Source: Stephanodiscus triporus
Taxonomy: Eukaryota; Bacillariophyta; Thalassiosirophyceae; Thalassiosirales; Thalassiosiraceae
Assembly (NCBI GenBank): GCA_036939755.1
Contig: JALLAZ010001247.1
Span: forward strand, 1-12,769
Direction of reading: 5' to 3'
Length of the DNA: 12,769 nucleotides
Both the position numbers and the translations under genes were made by a program. Shown here piece after piece: positions 1-8,432 of the stretch. The notes beneath the pieces are model-generated. The model did not search any database, was not told where the DNA came from, and saw nothing but the letters and a program-made list of their open reading frames with translations. Position 1 is the stretch's first letter. Every line of letters begins with the position of its first letter.

Positions 1-286
1 GAGAACCATGTCATGTCACATATCGTTGGACTCATCTTGTACATAGGAAAATGACTGTGTCGTTCTAAATATGAACATGTGTAGGAATAAGTTAAACATG
101 AGAAGTGGGGTCATATGTACGATCCATCTTTCTCGCGATATTCTCTTAAACCCATGGTGCTTAAACCGCGTGTTATACGGTAACACTTCCTGTAGAAATT
201 GCGTAGAGCCTGGTACTCGCCTGAGAAGCCAAAAAAGGGGAGCGCGCGAGAGTAAAAAAAAGAGAGATAATAAGTAATAAAAGACC
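1..286. other. 5' flank of the Cys-rich gene, no gene seen
   Basis: No convincing coding region is visible on either strand; the short open frames here overlap each other and resemble nothing. The last 50 bases before the ATG at 287 are A-rich (a run of eight A, then AGAGAGATAATAAGTAATAA), and the start sits in GACCATGG, a good eukaryotic initiation context. This stretch probably holds the promoter and 5' leader of the downstream gene. I looked for a terminal inverted repeat matching the far side of the neighbouring transposase (3613-4040) and found none. Confidence 0.5.
170..186. repeat. Small perfect inverted repeat
   Basis: GTGTTA and TAACAC form perfect 6 bp arms around the 5-base spacer TACGG, about 100 bp upstream of the Cys-rich gene. 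It could be a regulatory hairpin or chance; nothing else supports a function. Confidence 0.3.
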
Positions 287-2464
287 ATGGACACAGCCCA
301 CCACCTAGTCTCAGGGCGCCCCTCTTGCTCCTTGGACGAGCATCAGAACTCCCTTGCCGCCCCCCCTCGATGCGCGGCAACTGGTGCCTCATCCGACGAC
401 GACGCCGGCTCTGCTGCTGCTGCCCGCCGTGTGGCAGGGGGAAGGGCAGTGACGACCGGCGACATTTTTGCCGCCGCCAACGACGACGCCACTGCCGCCA
501 TCCCTGGGGTCGGATGGACGAACGGCGACATCTCCCCCCAAGGCGCGCCTTCTCTTACTGTCGCTGCTGCCGCGGGCGGCGTCATTGATGTCGATGCAGG
601 TGATGAGGACGAGTACTCCTATTTTGGGGAGTTTCCGAATCCTGATCCCACAGATGACTCTCCGCCTGACATCTCCAGCTGTTTCACCCATCTATTTGTC
701 AACTCAAACAAGTGCAGCCGCGAGTACAGCAAGTCGCGTAAGATCCAGATTTTATACGATGTTTTGAGCGTTGATAAGAGCGTGCTTCTGGGCGACTCCC
801 CCCCCCGACGCGTCGAGCGCATTTTTTTGGCGTACCGCCAGAACGTGAAGGGAAGAAGTCGATGGAAGCTACAAGACATTGCAGGTCCCATTTATATCTT
901 GGGGAAGTTTGTGACTGAGCGCCTCAAGGCTCGCATAGGGCGTGGCAAGCCTAGCTCTAAGATGGAGGCATTGAGCGTGATGTATTTATTCTTCATGCAG
1001 GAGATTGCGCTCGAAGATGAGAGGCGGCGCTCGGCAACCGAGGCGACGAGGAAGGCAACCAAAACATCCAAGGCAACAAATCCCCTTCCACCTGATTTTG
1101 TGTTCAACCCAAAGAAGGTAAGATTATTATGATGGCGTTGTATCTCAATGGGGTCATTTACTCACCGTATTATGTTTGTCAATTACTTTCCTTTCTGTCC
1201 AGGTTGCCGATTTTCACTGCCCTCTCTGCCAATGCAAGGGCACTGTCGTCAAAATGGATGATCCGAAGGAGATCAAGAAGCAACAGAATGAGTATGAGCG
1301 CAATTTCTTGAAAAAGGTAAAGGAGTACGAGAAGACGAAGGAGAACGGGAAGGGGAAGGGGGATGCGAAGAAGCCTCGGAAGACGGGGTACCCAGAGATG
1401 CATTATGCTTGCGCCTGTCCGCACATGAGGACGTACCGCGGAGATATTGCAAGCTCCACTTGCAAGAATTGCAAGGCAAGAGGATGTGTTGTGATAGTTG
1501 ATAACAAGCCGGACTGTACGACGTGCATGTGTCAGTGTCAGGCTGGTGTTTTTACGATGAAGGACATTGACAAGTTGGCAGTGAAGCGTGGTGAAGCATC
1601 GGAGATGAAGGCCAGGGCAAAGCAAGCGAGCTCTGACACTCGAATGAGGGAATCCCTTGAGACTATCATCAAATCATCGATTCAGGATGGGATTGCGTCT
1701 CTCAAGAAGTCATCCTCCGAAGTTGGCGATGAAAATGTGATGTCTGCGGCTGCTGCAGTCATGTGTCGTAAGCAATTTCGGAGTGAGGAGGAAATGCACG
1801 CGGCGCAAAGGGCTTCTACCCTCACAACAAAGTTGAAAGCTTCTGGAAGGGACGTGCGCGAAATCTTGAATGCAAAAGGTGCGTGCAAAGGGAAGCGTGC
1901 CTACCGAAACAACCTTGGGTGAGTACAAGCACATATGCTTCTTTTTTATATTTGTCTTTTCAATAGTACCATCTGCACTCAACACTTTTCAGAGATATCG
2001 ATGAGTCCTTGCTCTATTCGACAGACAGTGATGAGGAGGATCCTTTTTTTCTCATGTCGCCGTCCGCATCCGAGGCCAAGGGGCGCGGTTCAGGGGGCCA
2101 ACGCTTGTTGGCTGATCCATTGTCTTCGATAGTGGTGGTGGGGGGTGATTCTCGGGGCCAGTGCCTTGATAAGGGACAGAAAACTCCCTTCTTCTCCCCA
2201 CCAAAGAAGCAACGGACCGCAGAAGAAATCAACTCCAGTTTCTTAGGCCGCACCGTCACTCAAGTCAGCGGACAAATGCTCAAAGGTTCGCCCTCAACTC
2301 AGCAAGCAGCGCTGAGCGTTCTTGCTGATTTGGCAATGCCAGATAACAATGTTTCGAAAATCATCGTCTCATCGAAAGCAGTGAATGGCACACCCACACA
2401 AGGGATGTCACAGGATACATGCAAGCTTCTTCTTCACAGCAAGAAGATCACAAAGAGCGGTTGA
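287..2464 (+). CDS. Three-exon Cys-rich protein, possible transposon accessory protein
   Basis: Exons are 287-1117, 1203-1918 and 1993-2464, giving 672 residues with no break. Every junction has a good donor (GTAAGA, GTGAGT), an acceptor ending CAG, and matching phase. Residues 1-110 are low-complexity, rich in Ala and Asp. Residues about 140-235 form a compact conserved-looking domain with LLGDSPPRRVERIFLAYRQN and a basic WKL/GKF segment, possibly DNA binding. A cysteine-rich region follows: CPLCQC (283-288), CAC (347-349), CKNC (364-367), C372 and CTTCMCQC (382-389). These 12 Cys plus H344 probably bind zinc; a Lys-rich insert (300-335) splits them. The tail (517-672) is Ser-rich and acidic, with a KKQR motif that could be a nuclear signal. 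I do not recognise a named family. Its convergent position beside a DDE transposase suggests a mobile-element accessory protein, which is inference; a host nuclear protein is the alternative. Confidence 0.75.
1118..1202 (+). other. Intron 1 of the Cys-rich gene
   Basis: An 85 bp spliceosomal intron from GTAAGA to a pyrimidine-rich TTTCTGTCCAG. It is phase 0 and joins ...NPKK to VADFHC..., directly before the first CxxCxC motif. Translation through it meets a stop after four residues. Confidence 0.85.
1919..1992 (+). other. Intron 2 of the Cys-rich gene
   Basis: A 74 bp intron from GTGAGT to CACTTTTCAG, phase 2, completing a Gly codon (GG|A). Reading through without splicing hits TGA at once, so splicing is needed to add the C-terminal 156 residues. 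Confidence 0.82.
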
Positions 2465-2546
2465 CCTCTTTATTCTATTGCAGAGCATTTTATCATAAAA
2501 TACATTGATAGTATAGTAACATTATAGCAATTATTCATTACACAAA
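2465..2546. other. Convergent intergenic gap, shared 3' ends
   Basis: An 82 bp AT-rich spacer lies between the TGA of the Cys-rich gene (+) and the TGA of the transposase (-). Both 3' untranslated regions must lie here or overlap the opposite gene, so antisense transcript overlap is likely if both are expressed. Confidence 0.5.
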
Positions 2547-3612
2547 TCAATTCCAAATGTATCCACATTTAACAAATAAGGCATCCATACCAGTAATACC
2601 AGTATCAATTAGCTCTTCGATGAGAGTTTGCATCGTGGGCAAATCACTCACCTCCGACCAGCGCCTCACGAGCCCGCGACACACCTGGTTGATGGCATAT
2701 TCGACAGGCCCATCCTGGGGCCGGTATGGAGGGCGACAAACAACACGGTGCTCCCTCGTTCGAATCGCCTCGTATACCTCCGGAGCCTTATGTGACGAGA
2801 GGTTGTCATGTATGAGAGTCCTGCGCATAGCAGGATCTGCGACCGCATCGTATGTGTCCAACACATGCGAGACAAATGCACAGTAGGCTTCAGCGGATGT
2901 TCCTGCAACCGTATTAACTCTCCCCCACACACGGGGATTATTCACTGACCCAATTTGACCCGCTGGTATTGCAGGATCTCCCGTCTCAACCGCCAAGAGG
3001 ATTGTGAGCTTGAAATCCCCCCTGTCGTAATTCCCCGGCTTCCTAATCGCTAGTCCCTTTGCCGACGACCCATATTTTTTATTTGCCACGTTCAGATGTA
3101 ACCCAAATTCATCCACATTGATGACCCTCTGCCTCGGAGTCCCATGAATCCCAACAGGCCACGGCTCATTCCAGAACTGCTGTCGATGGGTCAAGTTCCT
3201 CGTAGTAAATGCCTGATAGGCAACCGTCGAGGTAGTTTTTGTTGTGTACCCAAGCTTTCTGAGGGCCCTACTGATGGCCATCTTGTTGAATATCTCCGCA
3301 TCGTTGGTCTCATTTGGTTTGCGATGAAGGTGATGCACTCGTAGTAGGACGAGTGCGGCCAGATCATCTTAAATAAAACAAGAAGGAAGAGTTAGTAGCC
3401 ACTTGATTCGCTGCGGGACTAGTTGCAACAGGGTGTCCAGCGTTATGATTCTCGAGCATCATCTGCCAGAAGGGGATGTCATACCCCCTTGACCCACCGC
3501 GGCTTGGATGGGGGAGGAACTGCGTGTCCCTTGGCACTCTTTTGACTCTTGAGAGCCCATTATTGCGTCGCCAACGAGCGACGTCATCCTCTCGCTGCTG
3601 GATAGCAGCCAT
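2547..3612 (-). pseudogene. DD34E Tc1/mariner/IS630-type transposase, frame broken once
   Basis: This would catalyse cut-and-paste transposition in the nucleus. With the start at 3612 (MAAIQQRED, in CCATGG context) it encodes about 354 residues, the usual Tc1 length. Residues about 80-155 contain a helix-turn-helix-like segment (EIFNKMAISRALRKLGYTTK). The DDE core is clear: first Asp in INVDEFG (about 167), second in LIHDN (about 269), and Glu in YRPQDGPVE (about 304). The spacing of 34 residues between the last two acids matches the Tc1 signature, and YRPQDGPVE corresponds to the family YSPDLNPIE. All three acids are present, and the C-terminus ends at CGYIWN. The one defect is at about 3369: the N-terminal part (3612-3370) and the catalytic part (3368-2547) are in different frames, offset by one extra A. 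A 35-base intron is the weaker alternative. It converges on the Cys-rich gene and may belong to the same element. Confidence 0.85.
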
Positions 3613-4030
3613 GGTCCACAGGAAGGGGGGCTCTATGGCGGAAATGGGAGCGGTGGGGAGGTCAAAATGCAACACGTGAAGAAATGGCTGTGGCGGGGTG
3701 GATAGGTAAAGTGAGGGATGCGTTGGAGAGAGGGAGTGGGGATTGGGGGAAGAGGTTGATGGATGGTGTTGGATTGACGGAGTAATTTTTGTGGAGGGGA
3801 TGGGGTCGATGGTGGCCGAACGTGGTTGATTTGTGGTAGTGGAGGTTGAGGTGGGAGTGGATGGAATGGAGCGCAAAGTAGCTCAAGTGAAGTGAGGAGT
3901 GCGTGTTTGAGATATAGGGAGGCGGGTGGGAGGTGGCAGTGGCGCCAGGGCGGAGGTTTGATGGGGAGAGAGGTGAAGGGGGGGTGGTAGTGCTGTCGCT
4001 CTCCGCCGTGGAACTCATCGCAAAAGGTTA
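3613..4030. other. Purine/G-rich low-complexity spacer between transposase and VPS16
   Basis: The + strand is dominated by G and A (repeated GGTGGG, GAGGTG and TGGATGG motifs), so the - strand is a polypyrimidine tract. Open frames run through it on the - strand (4018-3662, starting MSSTAESDS, and 3876-3613 into the transposase). Their products are Pro/Ser/Thr/His-rich low complexity with no recognisable domain. The tract probably holds the transposase promoter and 5' leader. A non-conserved first exon starting at 4018 is possible but unsupported. Only 12 bp separate 4018 from the VPS16 stop codon. Confidence 0.5.
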
Positions 4031-7000
4031 CTAAGTAATGTATTTATCACAAAGTCGTTGAATGTCAGGCGAATTGCACATTGACTTGACATTAGCAATC
4101 TTCCTGCCATCACTGAGCTTGACGGACTCTTCCAATGCCTTCTTCCACATACCCGCCTCACAGAACAGTTCATAACGAGCCTCACCGTCAGACTTATCCG
4201 TCATACGATCGATGTAATACATGATTTCTGCCTGTCCCTGCCGCCCCTTGATCACGGCTTGCGCAAACGGTTTGATCCCAATTGGGGGCTTAGCACGCGA
4301 ATCTGCAACGTATGCGATTGTAGGTCGTTTGTTAGTTATGGGCAACAACGCCAAACATCAATCGTCGGGATGTTTTATTATGACTAGTTTCCAACGATTA
4401 TTTACTCACCTGCAAAGTTTCGAAGAGCGGCCCACTGGTTACTTTCCGAGAGGGCTCGGACCTTCACATACCACTGTCTCTTTTCGGGTACCTTGTACTT
4501 CTTTGCAAGTCGATCGAAATCGGACTGGAGTCTATGGGCTGAGCGAGGATCTACCGCTGCATATTTGACGATGGACATGATAGTGGATGTAAGAGAGGAT
4601 GAAAGGGGAGCAACCTCCATCGATCCGTACGACTGTCGCAGCTGCTCTTGATCGGATATTAGTGAGATCTGCTCGTCTGTACAAGTCTTGTGGAAGGTGC
4701 AATCCTTGCCCCCAAGATCAAATATGTTCGATGCTTCTTTCAACATCTCTACCTTGTGCTTCTCTCTGTCCTTATCTCCTATCACAGCTGTGGGTCGTAG
4801 CGCTCTCTTCGCCATTTTAAGGGCTGCGTCCACGTGCTTTTGCCTTCGCAACAGAATATTTATTGATGGTCTTGCATCGCCCCCATGACAACCGCCTAGC
4901 CGGGAATAATATGCGGCGAACATGCTGACAGCCTCAAGAGGAAACTTGTTGATAATACCAGAGAAATACAGGCTTCTGCCTTCCTCGTTGTTAGGAAGAC
5001 CTCTTTGATAGGCAGACATTGCTGTGTGGATGAGGTCGGGGTCTCTCACTCGGCACGCGACAGCGGCCGCATCCGCATAGGACCCGATGGCTATGAGCGC
5101 GTGAACCTTGTCCGCCGGACTCTGTTCCAGCATAATGAGGAGGTCCGCGATGCCCTTTCTCCCAGCGCGATGAGCGGCTAGCGCCACCGACGCATACATT
5201 CCAGATGACGGCGGTGATGCTTTGGTATGGTCCTTTAAATGTGCAGCACTCTTTTCCTCGCCACGTATAATTCGAATGGCTTCCTCGGCAATTTGAGAAT
5301 CAGTCATATTCACATCCTGGGAGATGGAGGAGGACACGTACGCTGCCGCTTTCATAGCCTTTGCATAGTCACTCACTCTACGACCAAGTTTGAGGTAGTC
5401 CGAAATGGATGCCGCCAAAGATGCTCTTCCGGCAACCACTAACCTAGCAACCACGCCTTTTGGCATCACAGAATCGTATTGAGAAGACGTCATTGCGAAC
5501 CCCGTGCCTGGTTTACGAAGTGCGTTGAGGACCCTCAATTTCCTGGAGGCATTGACGAAAGATACAGCCTCGGGCGATGGGCGTCCTGGAGTCTTATTTC
5601 GAAAAGTCATATCTTTGCATGCAAAATGTAAGCCATAAGATGCCGCCCTAAGCAAACGTTTCTGTACCTTGACATCAAATTCCCCCTGCGCAAGAATAGC
5701 AAGGGTGACAGGAAGAAACTTTAGATTACAACTGAACAATCCTAGTGTCAAGTGGCATATCTTTAGCCCACAATGAATCAAACCACACTCACCACAGCTG
5801 CCTCAACACATTGATGGATAGCCTCTTCCAGCAAGCCATCATGTTGCGTAATCGAGCGAGCAGCCTCATCCGCGTTGGCGTGTCCTGATTCGAATGCATC
5901 GGATGCATCCAATAGCAAAGCTCCAGGTTCGATTGATCCGATGCGGAGCAAATCGGCAGTCCCAGGAGGAACTCGCTGAAGGATTTCAACCGACGACGAT
6001 CTGACCACACGGCAGCAATCGATCTCGGGGACGAGGTGCACTTCGGCGCCTGCGCCACTCTTCACACCCGTAATCGCGGATGGATCGTTTTCGTCACCAT
6101 AGCGGTTATTACCGCCGTCGGCGTCATCGTCATAGGGAAAGCGCAGCCAATCCCCGTACGGCCCGACCATCAAAACGCCCAGGTTTTTCCAATGAAGCAC
6201 CACACTATCCTCCCCACACCAACCCATGGATCGCGGCGGGGACGAGCTTCCCGATCGCGCGTCGAATTCTAGCACCTTTGACTCGAAGTTCGTAGACACG
6301 ACTGTGAGGACTGCATTGGAAGTGTAGCAAGCCAGGAACCTTCCGTTGGGAGCGAAGGCCATGGACACTATGGGGGACGGGGGCCCCGCGCCGTCTGCAC
6401 CGCCGATCCTCGAACGGCAATCGACGTCCGTGAGCCCGCCGTTGGGACTAGTGGACGGATTCAGCTCAGCAACGACCACGGACCCGTCCGACGTCGACAG
6501 GAAAAGTTCTGGCCTGCACGAGGGAGAATGCTGCCGAGGCAAAATGGCGATGCACTGGAACGAAAGGTGCTTGTACCGCGCGAAAGACCCCGTCGGCAAC
6601 GGCGTCACGAGGGCATAGTGCGACGGCGGCGCGAGGAGGAATGGCGACGACGACGCCGCCCCCCCCGTCGCGGTGGATGGATCGTCCGCGAACGCAAGAT
6701 CCGTCTGGGATCGGACAGGGGGGACGATCCGCCTCGTCGAAACGTCCGAGCCGCGCGCGTAGGCCGGGTCGTCGAACTCGTCGAGCAATTCGACCACGGC
6801 CGAGTTCATGTCCGCGCCGAGAACGGCCACCCCCCCCTCGAAGACGCGAGCCTCCAGGAGGTCCGTCCCGCTGGCGATGCCGGCCGAGGACTTGTTGTGA
6901 ATCAGCGCGAAGAAGGGCTGGAGCACGGAGTTTCCCAAGAGGTCGTAACACAGGATTAGCGAATCGCGCAGCACCACCACTAGGACGCACCGGGAGGTGA

Positions 7001-7691
7001 ACCCGATGGTCAGGATATCCCCCGGGCTGCGATTCAACGAGAGCCTGGTCGACTGCACGTGCAGCGCGAGGTCGCGCGGCGGGAAGGAAATGCACGACAG
7101 CAGCGACCCGGCGTTGTTCATGATGCGTATTGTCGTCCTCGGTCCGAATCCGGCGCCAGTGGCAAGCGGCACCGTAACGCTGGCGATCGCACCGCCGTTG
7201 GGACACCCCGCCACGAACGTCGTGGTCGTCGTGGAGAGCAATCGCGCCACCCCCGCCCCGCCCCGGAGGCTGTCCAGCGGGCCCGCCGTGCCCAGGACGG
7301 CGTTCTGGTGGGCGCGGACGGTGTCCACGTAAGTCCTGGGAAACCACGACAGGCCGATTTGCTCCTCGCCGCCGCCGCTCGCGTCCTGCTCCTTCGCCGG
7401 TGTCGTGGTGCCGCTGCATCGCAATTCGCTTTTGTCATCCTTCCGACCCCATGCCACGTTGGAATACAGGCGCACGCGACGGTACGGGAGGTCCCCCAGA
7501 TCCTGCCATGACGACTCGTTGTTCGCCCTCTCCCTTTCCTCTGAATCGACGAGGAGCACGGAACGCGAAATGTAACCTGTGTTCATGGCCGCTACATCAC
7601 CGGCACCATTCCGATGGAGGGAGTCGAATGGATTGGTGGATCTCCCTATTTGATGTGAAGAAATAGAGTCCTCGTCGAAGGGATTGCTCAT
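4031..7691 (-). CDS. VPS16: Vacuolar protein sorting-associated protein 16, HOPS/CORVET core subunit
   Basis: VPS16 is a core subunit of the HOPS and CORVET tethering complexes, which bring endosomes and vacuoles together for SNARE-driven fusion; it binds VPS33. Exons are 7691-5793, 5685-4410 and 4302-4031, giving 1148 residues against about 840 in human. The N-terminal half (exon 1) is the beta-propeller Vps16_N region, enlarged by low-complexity loops. Family hallmarks include GPYGDW (510-515), EIDCCRVV (556 onward), LQRVPPGTADLLRIGS and GALLLDASDAFE. The C-terminal alpha-solenoid Vps16_C begins at exon 2 with KRLLRAASYG, then LRVLNALR, and continues with PEKRQWYVKVRALSESNQW and KPPIGIKPF. 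These align by eye with human [23 protein letters not shown] and KSPIGYLPF. Residues 2-30 carry two NPFD motifs. All splice junctions are in phase and no break is present, so it is likely functional and host-owned. Confidence 0.93.
4303..4409 (-). other. VPS16 intron 2
   Basis: A 107 bp GT-AG intron (GTGAGT to CGTTGCAG on the - strand), phase 1. It joins ...RNFA to DSRAKPPIG, which restores the family segment equivalent to human KFSKSKKSPIG. Confidence 0.88.
5686..5792 (-). other. VPS16 intron 1
   Basis: A 107 bp GT-AG intron (GTGAGT to CTTGCGCAG on the - strand), phase 0. It joins ...CVEAAV to GEFDVKVQKRLLRAAS, matching human [22 protein letters not shown]. It divides the gene exactly between the propeller and solenoid halves. 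Confidence 0.9.
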
Positions 7692-8057
7692 GGTCTACAA
7701 TATACACTCTATCGTACTCTACTCCCTAGAGGACTTGGAGAGCACCTCCGGGGACCGACAAGAATACTGGCTAGTGGCGGTGCGCGCAGCGAGGGAGGCA
7801 GTACGCTTGCGAGAGGTCAGCCGCCAACATGAATGTCGCACAACGGTTGTACGAGATGGGCGTTAGTTTGATCAACAACTCTACCCTGCTTAGACAGGGA
7901 GACAGGCTTTAATTAGCCTTTCATTCCGAGACAACAGGTCTTGAAGGAGAGTAGCCCTCTCATGCGGTCCCGACTGCGACGCTGTTTGGTGTGTACACCC
8001 TCGGCGTATAAAGACCCCTACAAAGGTGCAAACGGTCTAGGTAGTAGTAAAAGTTAC
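7692..8057. other. VPS16 upstream region, no gene seen
   Basis: This is about 365 bp without a convincing gene. A 60-residue open frame on the + strand (7684-7866) overlaps the VPS16 start and has no family features. The region should contain the VPS16 promoter and leader. It also holds the hairpin series listed separately. A TATAAA at 8007-8012 on the + strand has no obvious gene behind it. Confidence 0.5.
7884..7999. other. Series of small hairpins, candidate structured RNA or repeat remnant
   Basis: Five short inverted repeats follow one another: CCCTG/CAGGG (7884-7899, loop 6), AGGCT/AGCCT (7904-7919, loop 6), AGAC/GTCT (7929-7941, loop 5), GAGAG/CTCTC (7947-7961, loop 5), and the near-palindrome GGTGT/ACACC (7988-7999). 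Each is weak alone. I compared the region from memory with U1, U2, U4-U6, U3, tRNA and SRP RNA landmarks and saw no match. It could be a structured RNA, part of the VPS16 leader read from the - strand, or chance. Confidence 0.25.
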
Positions 8058-8432
8058 CTAATTTCTTAAGTTGTTCTGTCCAACGGATTTTGTCTTCACA
8101 GAGAGATCAACCACAACTTCATACGAGACTCCTGCACCATTGTACTTGTGAGAGTACCACTTGCAGTTTGGGTCTGTCCTGAATTCATTTGTTTCACAGT
8201 GAACACAGTCGACAGTGCCGATGTATGTTTTCTTTGATTCAAATGGGCCGAATCGGATCTTCTTCTTTTTCAAGCATTGAATTGCCTTAGCAGTTTGCTT
8301 GACAATATCTCTGCAAATCTCCTTGCCATACCCCCATTTTCCTGACATGACTGCTCAGTCTCGTAAAATTTGAGCCAAGACAATGTCATCATTACCGTAC
8401 CTCTCAAAAAGCCATACTGTATCTGAATACAT
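8058..8432 (-). pseudogene. PIF/Harbinger-like DDE transposase fragment, truncated
   Basis: The open part starts at 8348 (MSGKWGYGKEIC) and reads 96 residues to 8058. The same frame continues upstream to about 8432 as DTVWLFERYGNDDIVLAQIL, interrupted by one TGA (8357-8355) just before AVMSGKW, probably a former Trp codon. The segment YIGTVDCVHCETNEF, then KWYSHKYNGAGVSYEVVVDL, resembles the first catalytic block of Harbinger-type and plant-transposon-type DDE transposases: the Asp of TVDC, followed by a K-x-x-G-x-x-Y-E-x-x-x-D stretch. The expected GPF/GPG block and the later acidic residues are missing, so the 3' two thirds of the gene is lost. It lies just downstream of the acidic coiled-coil gene on the same strand, and the two may come from one element. 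The family call is by motif only. Confidence 0.6.

Noticed and set aside
1179..1625. A 148-residue Leu-rich - strand frame opposite the Cys-rich gene
   Set aside because: Antisense shadow of the Lys/Cys-rich exon 2; Lys codons read backward give Leu and Phe.
2557..2886. A 109-residue + strand frame opposite the transposase
   Set aside because: It overlaps the catalytic DDE region antisense, where the - strand frame has clear motifs.
3662..4018. A 118-residue - strand frame starting MSSTAESDS as a separate gene or first transposase exon
   Set aside because: The product is low-complexity Pro/Ser/His sequence from the polypyrimidine tract, and no good donor connects it to the transposase. Kept only as a note in the spacer entry.
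1..4040. Terminal inverted repeats bracketing the Cys-rich gene and the transposase
   Set aside because: Comparing the left flank (1-286) with the complement of 3613-4040 by eye gave no match beyond short AT-rich words such as TAAGTAAT.
4221..4568. A 115-residue + strand open frame across VPS16 intron 2
   Set aside because: It is antisense to the conserved C-terminal VPS16 exons and has no recognisable feature.
6466..7419. A 317-residue open frame on the - strand inside VPS16 exon 1
   Set aside because: It is a shifted frame of GC-rich coding DNA, rich in Arg/Pro/Gly, while the overlapping frame matches the VPS16 propeller. It is not an independent gene.
6528..7511. Several + strand open frames of 110-150 residues opposite VPS16
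   Set aside because: Arg/Pro-rich antisense shadows of exon 1, with no family features and no start context.
7884..8050. A tRNA or spliceosomal snRNA gene
   Set aside because: No B-box, Sm-site or known snRNA landmark was found on either strand, so it is only reported as a hairpin series.
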